DNA from: Planctomycetaceae bacterium
GTDB taxonomy: Bacteria > Planctomycetota > Planctomycetia > Pirellulales > Pirellulaceae
Assembly: GCA_020638995.1 (NCBI GenBank)
Contig: JACKHM010000001.1
Span: 3,286,001-3,350,000 of the forward strand
Direction: 5' to 3'
Length of the DNA: 64,000 nucleotides
The position numbers and the translations under genes are program-made. The number at the start of each line of letters is the position of its first letter. Within the stretch, counting starts at the first letter, position 1. Below, one piece after another: positions 39,391-48,853 of the stretch. The notes under the pieces were generated by a model. The model searched no databases. It saw only the letters and a list, made by a program, of their open reading frames with translations, and was not told where the DNA came from.

Positions 39391-39483
39391 GCTCTTGTAA
39401 ACTCGGGAGAGTTGGCTGCGGATTACTGACGCACAGAAATCGTTTACGCTAAAATGCGGTCGTCATCCTGCACTAATCGTATC

Positions 39484-40329
39484 ATGTTGAAGTTGCTGCA
39501 TATTTCCGATTTGCATTTCGGACCACCCTATCGTGAGAAAGTTGGTGAGTCCGTGTTGCGACTTGCGCCGATTCTGGCGCCTGACGTTATTGTCGCCAGC
39601 GGCGACTTCACGCAAAGGGCCAAGGACGCCCAATTCGCCCAGGCGCGGGCCTTTTTAGACAAGCTGCCCAAGCTGCCTACGGTCGTCGTTCCGGGCAATC
39701 ACGACGTGCCATTGTATCGGGTCAGCGAACGAATGCTCGATCCGCACGGCCTCTACAAGAAGCACATTTCCCGCGAACTGAATCGTGTATGGAAAGTCGA
39801 TGGTGCCGTGTTTGTTGGGCTCGACTCGACAGCTCCGCACAGCGCGATTTCAAACGGTCGTATTAGTGAGCGGCAGTTGCAGTTCTGTGCGGATTCCTTT
39901 GAGAATTCGGATGCAAGTCTCGCCAAGATTGTCGTCGCGCACCATCACTTCGCGCCGGCACCGGACTATGAGCGTGATCGCATTATGCCAAAGGCAAAAC
40001 GTGCTATGAAACGCTTTGTCGAGATGGGTGTCGATATGGTACTCGGCGGCCACTTGCACCGCGCTTACATTGGAGATTCACTGGATATCTATCCGGACCT
40101 CCGCAGCGGACACCAAGGCATTATTATCGTCCAATGCGGCACCACGACCTCACGTCGCGGTCGCGCTCGTGAAAGACAACGCAACACCCTGAACACGATT
40201 CAAATCTGTCCTGAGCGTGTCGAAGTTACTCATTATATGTACTTCGACGACATCGATAGTTTCGAGCCAATCAGCCGCCATTTGTTTCCGCGAAGAGGCA
40301 AACGGTCTGTGGCCGAGCCAGTTGAATAG
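39484..40329 (+). CDS. Metallophosphoesterase (calcineurin-like)
   Basis: 281 residues with all the metal-binding blocks of the family: LLHISDLHFG (DxH), IVASGDFTQRA (GDxxxR), VVPGNHDVP (GNHD), IVVAHHHFA, and VLGGHLHRAYIG (GHxH). The family includes phosphodiesterases such as CpdA; the substrate is not evident. The ATG at 39484 starts the first strand directly. It is a single gene, convergent with cysK. Confidence 0.92.
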   Translation: MLKLLHISDLHFGPPYREKVGESVLRLAPILAPDVIVASGDFTQRAKDAQFAQARAFLDKLPKLPTVVVPGNHDVPLYRVSERMLDPHGLYKKHISRELNRVWKVDGAVFVGLDSTAPHSAISNGRISERQLQFCADSFENSDASLAKIVVAHHHFAPAPDYERDRIMPKAKRAMKRFVEMGVDMVLGGHLHRAYIGDSLDIYPDLRSGHQGIIIVQCGTTTSRRGRARERQRNTLNTIQICPERVEVTHYMYFDDIDSFEPISRHLFPRRGKRSVAEPVE

Positions 40330-40348
40330 CGAACGCTTCGACTGTGTT

Positions 40349-41308
40349 CTACTCCGGATAAAGTGCCGTCGATAAATAGCGTTCGCCGATGTCCGGCAGA
40401 ACGACTACGATCAGCTTGCCAGAATTCTCGGGGCGCTTTGCCACATCGAGAGCTGCCCAAGCCGCCGCGCCGCTGCTGATCCCGCACATCAATCCTTCCA
40501 GGCGAGCTAACGCGCGGGCCGTATTGGCCGCATCTTCATCTTTGACTTGCACGACTTCATCGATGATGTCGACATTCAACACGCCTGGAATGAATCCGGC
40601 GCCGATACCTTGGATTGTGTGTTTACCGGGTTTTAGATCTTCGCCAGCTTTGCGTTGCGTGATCACAGGACTGTTGGCCGGTTCGATGGCAATTGAACGA
40701 ACATTCGGATTCTTCTTTTTCAAGACTTCCGAGACACCAGTGATCGTCCCGCCGGTGCCCACACCTGCCATAAAGATATCGACTTTACCGTCGGTGTCTC
40801 GCCACACCTCTTCCGCTGTGGTTTGCCGATGCACTTCGGGGTTGGCAGGATTCTGGAATTGTTGCGGTACAAAGTAATTGGGATTTTCGGCAGCCAACTC
40901 CTCGGCCTTGCGCACTGCGCCGGGCATACCTTCGGCGGCCGGAGTCAACACCAACTCGGCACCCAGTGCTTTCAACATTCGCCTTCGTTCAAGTGACATA
41001 CTCTCTGGCATCGTGACCATTAACTTATAGCCCCGCGCCGCGCAAACATACGCCAAGCCAATGCCGGTGTTGCCGCTCGTTGGCTCGATCAGCACCGTGT
41101 CTTTGTTGATTTTGCCGTCCCGTTCGGCGGCATCTATCATCGCGCGGCCGATCCGATCCTTCACACTCCACAGCGGGTTCATATTCTCGATCTTCGCAAC
41201 CACGGTGGCGACACAACCTTCGCTCACGCGGCGCAATTTGACGAGAGGCGTGTTGCCGATGCATTGCGTGATGTCTTCGTAGATTCCACCTTGGGTTGCG
41301 GTAGACAT
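40349..41308 (-). CDS. cysK: Cysteine synthase A (O-acetylserine sulfhydrylase)
   Basis: A 319-residue PLP enzyme joining O-acetylserine and sulfide to make cysteine. It shows IYEDITQCIGNTPLVKLRR, the PLP lysine K50 in NPLWSVKDRIGRAMI, the substrate loop PTSGNTGIGLAYVCAARG, the phosphate loop GVGTGGTITGVSEVLK, and HTIQGIGAGFIPGVLN. The substitution LW for the usual GG/FF ahead of SVKDR is minor. Length and motifs match CysK rather than cystathionine beta-synthase. It is monocistronic. Confidence 0.97.
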   Translation of the reverse strand: MSTATQGGIYEDITQCIGNTPLVKLRRVSEGCVATVVAKIENMNPLWSVKDRIGRAMIDAAERDGKINKDTVLIEPTSGNTGIGLAYVCAARGYKLMVTMPESMSLERRRMLKALGAELVLTPAAEGMPGAVRKAEELAAENPNYFVPQQFQNPANPEVHRQTTAEEVWRDTDGKVDIFMAGVGTGGTITGVSEVLKKKNPNVRSIAIEPANSPVITQRKAGEDLKPGKHTIQGIGAGFIPGVLNVDIIDEVVQVKDEDAANTARALARLEGLMCGISSGAAAWAALDVAKRPENSGKLIVVVLPDIGERYLSTALYPE

Positions 41309-41437
41309 TTCGTTTACTCTCCAGATTTTGATAGTCTGCGATGAAAGTCAGCACACGCGGCGCGGCGACTGTGGTGATCGATTTCAAGAGGCATGAATAT
41401 AGCAGCGAACGGGAAGCAGGGTCAACTCGCGGAGCGC

Positions 41438-43273
41438 CTATAGGCTCTTCAAGTACGCGATCAAATCGCTCAACTGACTTTCCGAAAGCGGCTGCTCTCC
41501 CGCAACCTTTTCCGGCGAGTGCTCGTCAGTAAGGACTTCTTCCAGGGATTTTGCTCGACCATCGTGCAGGAAACGTACTTTGCGATAGACACCTCGCAGT
41601 GACGGCGTATTGAAGCCGTTGTAGCGGTCTTCGTCTGCTCCGAGCCCGACGTCATGAATCTTGCCATCAGTAAAGTAGTCTCCCGAATGACAATTCGCGC
41701 ACGCGGCTTCGCGGCTCTCGAAGATTCTCTTTCCACGTACTGCCGCCTCGGACAACGAACCATCGGCACTTCGGTAAGGATTTCGCGGCGGTTCTAGGGA
41801 TTCGAGATAAGCCAATACGGCTCGCGTATCCTCTTCGCTAATTTTCCGTCCCTGCATTGTTGTCGTAAACGATTTGCCCATCGCGTCATGCAAGTCAGTT
41901 TGCCAACCGTGCCAAGTCCACGGTCCCGTTTGATGTACGTGATACAACGGAAGCACCGTCTTCATCGTCAATTGACTGCCGTCGTTCATTGTGTCCATTG
42001 CTTTGGAATTGACACCACCGTTGTAGTGACAACTGTGACAGCTATACCATTGATCGAGACTTCGTCGGCCATCATAGAAGATTTCCATACCTCGCCGTGC
42101 GAGCGAAGGCTCAGGCGATGGGCCGAGGGAAATCTCGCGAAGGAGTTTCCGCGACTCGATGTCGACTTCCTGTATGCAATCTTTCACGTGGTTCGCGACA
42201 TAAGCAGTTCGATTGTCGCTTGCCATGACGATTCCCATCGGTCGGCCGCCCACATCGATACGATAAAACAAGTCATTGTCAGTCAGCAGTTTTCGATCGA
42301 TCAAATCGCCGGGCCCACCAACTCCGACGTAGGGTAAATCCGGCTGTCGGTAGACGAGCAGTTCGTGCGTTCCCGATGCGGTCACGACAAGTCGCCGCTC
42401 GTCGCTGCTCATAGCAATTCCGTGAGGATCGGCCACGGCCATGCGTGGCACGTCGAGCGAGATTGCTTCGCGATAGGAAGGGCCGTCCAAACGCACCCGT
42501 CCGATACGACTCGCCAGAACCCAACCCAATTGAATATTGCGCGGCGTGATGGGATTGCTGCGATAGACCATCCACGGAAAGTAAGCGTATTGTCCGTCGT
42601 GTGAACACAGCATGTGGCCGATGTTGATTCCGCCGATCATGCCTTCTTCGTACAATCGTTCACCGCTTTTGGCATCGACGACGACAATTTTATTTTCACC
42701 ACTGCAACCGACCGCTAACCGGCTGCCATCAGGCGAAACTGTCAGATATCGCGGCCATTTGCCGACGCCGAAGCGCCGAGCGAGTTTTCCTCGGACAAGA
42801 TCGACCTCGGCGACTTCGCCCGATGCGACCAGGCCGACGAAGGCATGTTGGCCGTCCGGAGCAACGGCGATTCCCACCGGCTCGAAGCCAACGTGAATCA
42901 CCGATTTTGTTTGCAATGTTCCGTGTTGCACTTCGATCAAGACGAGATCACCACTGTACGAGCAAGAAACGAGTAGATGGCGATCATCGAGGCAACGAAC
43001 GATGCTGGCCGGATGCTCTCCACAGTTCACCTCGTCGAGGACGGTGCCGCTCTTTGATTCGATGAGCGACACCGTGCCGGATGTCTGATTGGCCGTGGCC
43101 AGCCAAGATTCATCGGCAGCGAGCGTCAAATCGACCGGCGAGCGGTAAATGGCTGCCTCCTTGGCAGCTGAGGTTTCTTGGGCCGACACTTGTCCCGACC
43201 GTTGGCCAAGTAATAATCCCCAGACTAAGACTAGTAGAACGAATCCGATTCGAGTGGCCGTTTGTCGCGACAT
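41438..43273 (-). CDS. Beta-propeller dihaem c-type cytochrome
   Basis: About 611 residues from the ATG at 43273 (43306 is also possible). A signal anchor (IGFVLLVLVWGLLLGQRSG) leads to a YVTN-like beta-propeller (about 40-380, repeats such as SPDGSRLAVGCSG and ASDNRTAYVANHV). Two cytochrome c domains follow: CHSCHYNGGVNSK and CANCHSGDYFTDG. The second carries peroxidase/MauG-like text FNTPSLRGVYRKVRFLHDGRAKSLEEVL. It is probably periplasmic and transfers electrons or reduces peroxide. It stands alone between cysK and a divergent thioredoxin-like gene. Confidence 0.9.
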   Translation of the reverse strand: MSRQTATRIGFVLLVLVWGLLLGQRSGQVSAQETSAAKEAAIYRSPVDLTLAADESWLATANQTSGTVSLIESKSGTVLDEVNCGEHPASIVRCLDDRHLLVSCSYSGDLVLIEVQHGTLQTKSVIHVGFEPVGIAVAPDGQHAFVGLVASGEVAEVDLVRGKLARRFGVGKWPRYLTVSPDGSRLAVGCSGENKIVVVDAKSGERLYEEGMIGGINIGHMLCSHDGQYAYFPWMVYRSNPITPRNIQLGWVLASRIGRVRLDGPSYREAISLDVPRMAVADPHGIAMSSDERRLVVTASGTHELLVYRQPDLPYVGVGGPGDLIDRKLLTDNDLFYRIDVGGRPMGIVMASDNRTAYVANHVKDCIQEVDIESRKLLREISLGPSPEPSLARRGMEIFYDGRRSLDQWYSCHSCHYNGGVNSKAMDTMNDGSQLTMKTVLPLYHVHQTGPWTWHGWQTDLHDAMGKSFTTTMQGRKISEEDTRAVLAYLESLEPPRNPYRSADGSLSEAAVRGKRIFESREAACANCHSGDYFTDGKIHDVGLGADEDRYNGFNTPSLRGVYRKVRFLHDGRAKSLEEVLTDEHSPEKVAGEQPLSESQLSDLIAYLKSL

Positions 43274-43540
43274 TCGCTGAAGATCCTCGAAAACTGGGTG
43301 ATTCACTTAGGTAGGCAATAGAGAGGGGGCGTAAACGGCCATGATAGCACACAGCTGTTCGGAATGGTGAAATAGTATACCGACGTCTTGAATATGCCTA
43401 CGTAAGAATGGATACTGATTGCCAGTCAGCTGTCAACAGAATGTATTCTGGTTGCGGCTGAGGCCTGCACATGTCGACCGCCTGGCGAGAACGAACGTCC
43501 TGGTGGTTCCTTCCAAATGTTCCCTCCCCGATTTTGTCTC

Positions 43541-43546
43541 AAGGAG
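43541..43546 (+). promoter_or_regulatory. Ribosome-binding site AAGGAG
   Basis: A full AAGGAG five bases before ATG 43552. It decides the start against an upstream in-frame ATG (43471), and is notable because most genes in this window lack a Shine-Dalgarno site. Confidence 0.7.
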
Positions 43547-43551
43547 TTTTG

Positions 43552-44121
43552 ATGATGAAGAGTCTGAAGTTTGTTGCGTGCGTAATGGTACTATTTGCGA
43601 GCGCCTCGTTCGTTTCTGCCGAAGAGATCAAGAGCGGTCTTCAAGCGGGCGATCTGATCGACGCGTTTTATGTGACCAAGTTGGCGGGTGCTGAAGATGA
43701 TGGTGTCGCGGTTGGCAAGAATCTGTGCTACCGCTGCAAGAATGGTGGTCGCCCACAGGTGATGGTGTTCACTCGTTCTTCGGACGAGCAAGTCGTACAA
43801 CTCGTTCAAAAGTTGGATGCGGCTCTTAGCGAAAACAGCAGCAAGCAATTGCGAGCATTCGTGAATGTCATCGGCGAAGATAAGTCGGCTGCGTCGAAGG
43901 AAGCGAAGAAGTTGGCTTCCGCTTCGAAGGCCAAGGAAGTTCCTTTCGTGGTGCCCAATGAAGTCGAGAACGGACCAGGCAACTACGGCTTGAACGCCAA
44001 AGCCGCTGTGACCGTCATCATGGCTGAAGGCGGCAAGGTAAAAGCGAATCACGCTTTTGCATCCGCATCGGACGTTGCCGTTGACTCGGTTATCGCCGAC
44101 TTGGCAAAGATCCTCAACTAG
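43552..44121 (+). CDS. Secreted thioredoxin-fold-like protein, hypothetical
   Basis: 189 residues with a signal peptide (MKSLKFVACVMVLFASASFVSAEE). The mature part begins with a YVTKLAGAEDDG strand, then CYRCKNGGRPQVMVFTRSSDEQ, which is a CXXC pair beside a strand like that in AhpC/thioredoxin-fold proteins. No characterised family is certain. An AAGGAG ribosome-binding site lies at 43541-43546, before the ATG at 43552. A strong terminator follows the stop. It faces a CXXC lipoprotein gene convergently; both may handle envelope thiols. Confidence 0.75.
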   Translation: MMKSLKFVACVMVLFASASFVSAEEIKSGLQAGDLIDAFYVTKLAGAEDDGVAVGKNLCYRCKNGGRPQVMVFTRSSDEQVVQLVQKLDAALSENSSKQLRAFVNVIGEDKSAASKEAKKLASASKAKEVPFVVPNEVENGPGNYGLNAKAAVTVIMAEGGKVKANHAFASASDVAVDSVIADLAKILN

Positions 44122-44148
44122 CGTTTTGCTACTTGCGAAGTTAACAAG

Positions 44149-44182
44149 GCCGCGGTGCTGCAAATCAGCATCGCGGCTTTTT
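44149..44182 (+). terminator. Rho-independent terminator
   Basis: A 12-bp stem (44149-44160 with 44166-44177, one mismatch) with a five-base loop, followed by five T residues. It ends the secreted thioredoxin-fold gene. Confidence 0.88.
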
Positions 44183-44188
44183 CATGCG

Positions 44189-44818
44189 CTACGGGTGTGA
44201 CGCATCTTCACTTGCAAGAAGTTGCTCCACAAGTGGCTTGATGTGTTCTTCGTAATTGAACCCGCTGGGACCGTAAGCCGCCTCGTCGTTGTTAAAGACG
44301 GTATGAACCTTGCCCTCACGGTCGTACACAACTGCGGCTGGAATAGAGGCTGTGTCGATGTTGCGAAAAACATCTTCGTCAGCGTCGCTGGATATGAAAT
44401 TCTGCATCGAGGCATTTCTAGAACTTAGAAACTTCAGCACTCGTGGTTTGATCTCTTCGCCGATATCGGCGTCGCCGCCGTAGTAGTCGACATTTACGGA
44501 AGCACAAGCGACGCGAGCGTGAAGTTCTTGGTGCAGATTGACAAACTGTGGAAACTCCCGCATGCACTCCACGCATGAGTTTGACCAGATATCCAGGACA
44601 ACGACCTTGCCATGCTGGTTGGCCACCCAAGATTGAATCTCTTCCCAGCTCTTGATATCGACCGCAACTTCAGTTGCAGAAGGGGAAGCTTCCTTGGCCG
44701 CCAAAGGCTGACTGGCTGTCGTGTTGACCGGCGCGGCAACTGGGTTACTTGGCGAGCCACCGCAACCTGCGATGATCGCGGTGACAACGGCAGGCCCCGC
44801 CAGATTTGCAAATCGCAT
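44189..44818 (-). CDS. Thioredoxin-like lipoprotein (TlpA/redoxin type)
   Basis: 209 residues. A lipobox (IIAGCGG, Cys19) anchors it to a membrane. After a Ser/Ala/Pro linker comes a thioredoxin fold: VVVLDIWSNSCVECMREFPQF with CXXC at Cys82 and Cys85, then a helix with IPAAVVYDREG, the cis-Pro strand. Such proteins reduce disulfides, often of apocytochromes. It lies 27 bp after the DUF1501 gene in the same direction, so it may serve the haem-bearing PSD1 protein of that operon. Confidence 0.88.
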   Translation of the reverse strand: MRFANLAGPAVVTAIIAGCGGSPSNPVAAPVNTTASQPLAAKEASPSATEVAVDIKSWEEIQSWVANQHGKVVVLDIWSNSCVECMREFPQFVNLHQELHARVACASVNVDYYGGDADIGEEIKPRVLKFLSSRNASMQNFISSDADEDVFRNIDTASIPAAVVYDREGKVHTVFNNDEAAYGPSGFNYEEHIKPLVEQLLASEDASHP

Positions 44819-44845
44819 GGAATTCCTTCTGCTTTTCGTCGAAGT

Positions 44846-46138
44846 CTAGGCGAGCAACTCACCGATGGGGGAAGCGGCAGGGTCTGCGATCGGCATTTCG
44901 CGGCCATCAACGTCGAAGGAACCCGTCGAATCGACGCCTACGGCCTGCATGTAGGTGTGAAACAAGTGGCCATGATCGACTTCTCGGTCTGCGACGGCGG
45001 TTCCATTGTCGTTGGTTTTACCGATCACAGCACCCGGCTGAATCTTAGCTCCACCCAAGCAGATCGACCATGCCGTTCCCCAATGATCGCGACCATAGTT
45101 CTGGTTGATGTTTGGCGTCCGTCCAAATTCTGACAGCACAACAATCAACGTACTCTCCAGCATGCCGCGATCAGCGAGATCCGCCACCAGCGTTGCGAAC
45201 GGCGAATCAAACTCACCGACTTGCTCGATGTGGAAGTTAAAATTCTCGTTGTGAGTGTCGTAGTTGGAATGTGTGACCTGGACAAACGTGACACCATTCT
45301 CGAGCAGTCGCCGGGCGAGCAGACAATGTCGACCGAAATCATGTGCACCGTACCGATCGTGATCTTGCTGCGGTTCCTTGGTGATGTCAAAGATCTCTCG
45401 CTGCTTCATTAGCTCCAACGCTTGTTCGTAATTTGCGGTGTAAGCGTCCGTCATTGCGGTTCGACGTCTTAGTGCAAAGCGATCGTTAACTTGTCGACGA
45501 AAGGCTTGTCGAGCAACTTCCGACTGTTCGCTGATCGAAGCGGGGCGTTCTGTGTTCTGCGGTGGTTTACCATCACCGAGTGAGATGCTCGAGTATTTGG
45601 GGCCGAGGTAGGCCGAGTCGCTGCCACGCCCGCCGCTGCCCCCGGGGGTGATGACGATGTGTCCGGGCAAGGAACTCGAAACTGGAGACAGTGCTTTCGC
45701 CGCAACTGCGCCCAGCCGCGGATAATCGGCCGCCGGCGTTTGTCGGCGTCCAGTGAACATCGCGTAACCACCCTTGCCGTGGTCGTTCTCCTTCGTGTTG
45801 ATGCTGCGAACCAGCGACAAGTGCTTCATCTGTTTGGCCGTCTCTGGCAACAACTCGCAGATGTGAATCCCCGGAACAGCCGTGGGAATCGCTCGGAAGG
45901 GACCGCCGGTATCAGTCCCAGGCTTGGGATCCCAACTCTCAAGCTGACTCAACCCACCCGCCATGTTGACGACAACGACGCGTTTCTGATCCTTCGCGAG
46001 TTGAGTTGCACTCGCCGGTTGCGCCAACATGCCCAGTCCTCCGACGACTGCTCCAGCACCGGCAGCTGTAACGCCGAAGAACTGTCGCCTTGCGATAATA
46101 TGTTCGTCTGTACCGCACGCGTAAGAGCACTTCATCAT
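44846..46138 (-). CDS. DUF1501 family protein
   Basis: 430 residues with a Tat-like leader (ARRQFFGVTAAGAGAVVGGLGML). Marks of DUF1501: VVVVNMAGGLSQLESWDPKPG, LVRSINTKENDHGKGGYAMFTG, SLPGHIVITPGGSGGRGSDS, HCLLARRLLENGVTFVQVTHSNYDTH, and IVVLSEFGRTPNINQNYGRDHWGTAWSICLGGA. It is the second gene of a PSD1-DUF1501-lipoprotein operon. Function unknown. Confidence 0.93.
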   Translation of the reverse strand: MMKCSYACGTDEHIIARRQFFGVTAAGAGAVVGGLGMLAQPASATQLAKDQKRVVVVNMAGGLSQLESWDPKPGTDTGGPFRAIPTAVPGIHICELLPETAKQMKHLSLVRSINTKENDHGKGGYAMFTGRRQTPAADYPRLGAVAAKALSPVSSSLPGHIVITPGGSGGRGSDSAYLGPKYSSISLGDGKPPQNTERPASISEQSEVARQAFRRQVNDRFALRRRTAMTDAYTANYEQALELMKQREIFDITKEPQQDHDRYGAHDFGRHCLLARRLLENGVTFVQVTHSNYDTHNENFNFHIEQVGEFDSPFATLVADLADRGMLESTLIVVLSEFGRTPNINQNYGRDHWGTAWSICLGGAKIQPGAVIGKTNDNGTAVADREVDHGHLFHTYMQAVGVDSTGSFDVDGREMPIADPAASPIGELLA

Positions 46139-46166
46139 GAATCCCTTTGCTATCGGTCGTTAACAG

Positions 46167-48536
46167 CTAGTAGCTAAATCGAAACTCGGCAGAGGTGAGC
46201 AACGCCCATGTCATTTCCTTGATCACATTTAGCTTGTCTTCCGGACGTGAGTTCAAGTAAGCAACAACTTCCGCCGTCTCTGCTTCGCTAGGCGGTCGGG
46301 TCAACAGGCTAATATACATCTCATCGGCGATTGCCTTTGGCTCTTCCAGCTTGTCCAGCCTCGCCGTCAAGTTATTTCCGCTCGGGTTCAGCCATGATTG
46401 TACAACACTTCCGTTGGCGAAGAACAAGGCTTGGTCCACCGTCGCAAAGAAATCACTTTGAGGTTGGCCGTCGCCGTGGCCAAACAACTTTACAAACGTG
46501 CCGATGTTACCCTTCGTCTTCTCGTAAACGAACGACTCCGTTTGCTTATCCCGCTCCGCAAGCTGATCCGGATCGGCGGCTTTCTCGGGATCAAGCGGCA
46601 GCGTTTTGTTCACTTCCATTTCGGCCGCCACTCGCTGATTCTCGATCACACCGGTTGCTTCCATCACTGACCACGCCATCTGCTCGGGAGACAAGTGTTC
46701 GAGCCGATTCGCGGAAAACCGGTTTGCCCAGCGTTCTCGCATCACTTCATACAAGTTCTCGAGCGTTGCTTCATCGGCCGAGACGCGTTCGGCGTAGGTG
46801 TAGGCGAGGATCGCTTCGGCAGCTCGAATTTCATCATCGACAAGCACTTTGGATCGAGTCGCAGAACGCAGTGCCTGACGAGCAGCAGCAAGTTGAGGCT
46901 CAATCTCCCGAACCTTTGTCCTCGCCGCGTCGAAACGCTCCTTCACTGCGTCCGCCGCCTGCTTCGCGGCGGCAAAAGCTTCTCTTGCTTTTTGTGCAGG
47001 TGGCGACTTGGCTGCAACTGCCTTGTCCGCCGTGGCAACTTCGGCGGCGAGCTTTTCGGCTCGAGCCTGCAACTGGGTTGCGATACCTGTGATTTCCGCA
47101 TCCTTCAATCTGTCAGCTGCTTCTTTCGTAGTCGTGGCTAACGGACGGATGGCGTTCAGGGTGCTTTGCTTTGCCGTCTGTTGTGCTTGAGCATCGGCCA
47201 ATGCCTTGTCAGCCGAATCCGCTGCCTTGCGCGTGGTGTCGATCGCAGCGCTGGCCGTCATCAGTTCGTCAAAAATCGGATTGACGACTTCACGCGCGGC
47301 ATCGAACTCCGCCTCGAAACTGCCAAGGGCTTTCTGCGTGTTCGCAACTTGGATCGCGAGTTCACCGGCGCGAGAACGGAGTGAAGCGAGATGAGGCTCG
47401 ATCGTCTTAACTTGCTCAGCAACCGTCTCTGGAGCATCGAGCGACCGTTGGTACGTCGCACTCAAAGCTAGTTCTCGCAAGAACGCCTTCACGTCGTAGT
47501 CCATCGCCACAAACTGATCGCCCAACAACTCCAGCAACTCTGGATGCGAAGGCGGGTTGTCAGCGTGATGCAAGTCAACGGGCTCGACGAGACCACGCCC
47601 CATCATGTGAGCCCATAGTCGGTTGGCGATGTTCTTGTTGAATTGCCGGTTCGTGCCGTTGGTCGCGAGCTCCGCGAGTTTCGCGCGGCGACTGAACTTT
47701 GGCACGGGACGAACTTTGTCCGCTGGAGCAACGTCATACTCTTCGCCTTTTGGAAAGAAGGGTTCGTCGATCTCAAACGAAGTTGGCAATCTCGGAAAAG
47801 TCTTGTCGCTCTCACTGGTGAACACGGAAGTAAAGGTAACATCGCCTTCTGCCTTCTCAGCATAGAAGACCTTTTTGTCTTTGTCCGTGAAGAGGACGCC
47901 TCGATTCAGAAACGCATATATTCCGTAATAGTCTGCTTGATAGTAGCTCGATATAAGCGGATGGTCATGGCACTGGGCGCACTGAAGGTCCATACCGAAA
48001 AAGATACGTCCGATATCGCGCGTAATGCTGTTTGCTTCGCCGTCGCGAGTCAGGTAAAAGGCTGTGGCCGGGCGAATCTTTTCGTCTGTTCCGTCGGCCG
48101 CCAGAATCTCTCGTACCAAATCGTCCCAGTGTTTGTTTTGCGAAATCGAGTCGTACAGATACTTCTGCCACTCGACGTTCTTCACGTGCTTTTCAGAACG
48201 CCTTTCCATCAGCATCACATCGAAGACATTCGCCATGTGCCGGCTGAATTGCGGGCTGCCGAGCAGGCGATCGATCATCCGCTCGCGTTTACCTTCCGCA
48301 TTATCCTCTAGGAAGGCGCGAGCCACATCGTGGGGCGGAATCGAACCCGTCAGATCCAGATACAGGCGGCGTAAGAACTCGCCGTCAGTTGCAAGTGGGG
48401 CGACCACACCCAGATTTGCGTCCGTGACCATCCGATCAATCGACCCATGCAGCGGCACATCGGCTGCTGAAACGCTCACTACTTGCGCAACCGCAATAGC
48501 GAACAACAAGGGAGCAATCGAGCGAGGTTTCATCAT
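46167..48536 (-). CDS. DUF1549/DUF1553 protein with long coiled-coil insert, no PSCyt1
   Basis: About 789 residues from the ATG at 48536, where a signal peptide starts (MMKPRSIAPLLFAIAVAQVVSVSA). DUF1549 covers about 25-220 (LATDGEFLRRLYLDLTGSIPP, CXXCH in LQCAQCHDHPL). The early DUF1553 part follows (FNKNIANRLWAHMMGRGLVEPVDLHH). Residues about 360-560 form an Ala/Lys/Glu-rich coiled coil, then the protein resumes with EQMAWSVMEATGVI and ISLLTRPPSEAETAEVVAYL. Unlike the other two PSD1 copies here it has no N-terminal cytochrome domain or LamG. It leads the operon with DUF1501 and the thioredoxin lipoprotein. Confidence 0.9.
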   Translation of the reverse strand: MMKPRSIAPLLFAIAVAQVVSVSAADVPLHGSIDRMVTDANLGVVAPLATDGEFLRRLYLDLTGSIPPHDVARAFLEDNAEGKRERMIDRLLGSPQFSRHMANVFDVMLMERRSEKHVKNVEWQKYLYDSISQNKHWDDLVREILAADGTDEKIRPATAFYLTRDGEANSITRDIGRIFFGMDLQCAQCHDHPLISSYYQADYYGIYAFLNRGVLFTDKDKKVFYAEKAEGDVTFTSVFTSESDKTFPRLPTSFEIDEPFFPKGEEYDVAPADKVRPVPKFSRRAKLAELATNGTNRQFNKNIANRLWAHMMGRGLVEPVDLHHADNPPSHPELLELLGDQFVAMDYDVKAFLRELALSATYQRSLDAPETVAEQVKTIEPHLASLRSRAGELAIQVANTQKALGSFEAEFDAAREVVNPIFDELMTASAAIDTTRKAADSADKALADAQAQQTAKQSTLNAIRPLATTTKEAADRLKDAEITGIATQLQARAEKLAAEVATADKAVAAKSPPAQKAREAFAAAKQAADAVKERFDAARTKVREIEPQLAAARQALRSATRSKVLVDDEIRAAEAILAYTYAERVSADEATLENLYEVMRERWANRFSANRLEHLSPEQMAWSVMEATGVIENQRVAAEMEVNKTLPLDPEKAADPDQLAERDKQTESFVYEKTKGNIGTFVKLFGHGDGQPQSDFFATVDQALFFANGSVVQSWLNPSGNNLTARLDKLEEPKAIADEMYISLLTRPPSEAETAEVVAYLNSRPEDKLNVIKEMTWALLTSAEFRFSY

Positions 48537-48853
48537 TGGCCAACTTTCGTCGTGCAAGACGGCTGGGCCGAGTAATTCAAGAGGCGGGAGGGAATCTTGG
48601 TAGGCAAACTGAACTGGCCCGGCCTGACGACCCAAACCGAGAACTCATCGACGACGGTCAATATGTTAAACCACCAATTATATGCGGGTCAAGCTTGTCG
48701 TCGCGTCTTGGTCATTTTTCGAGTTCATTCACGCCAGAGCTTCATCGGACGAGGAAAACCTGCTATCGTAGTACCCTTGGGGGAATGGAGTATCGGCGAG
48801 GAGTGTTAAGCAGGTAGTCGTTCATCGTCCTTCGCCCCCGCTGGAGATTCGAG
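48537..48853. other. Divergent intergenic region, no gene seen
   Basis: 317 bp between the DUF1549 gene and the STAS gene. It should hold both promoters. I see no RNA gene, repeat or clear box. Confidence 0.5.

Noticed and set aside
46331..47092. 253-codon plus-strand frame opposite the DUF1549/DUF1553 gene
   Set aside because: It is Arg/Ser/Pro-rich with no domain and is a shadow of the coiled-coil gene.
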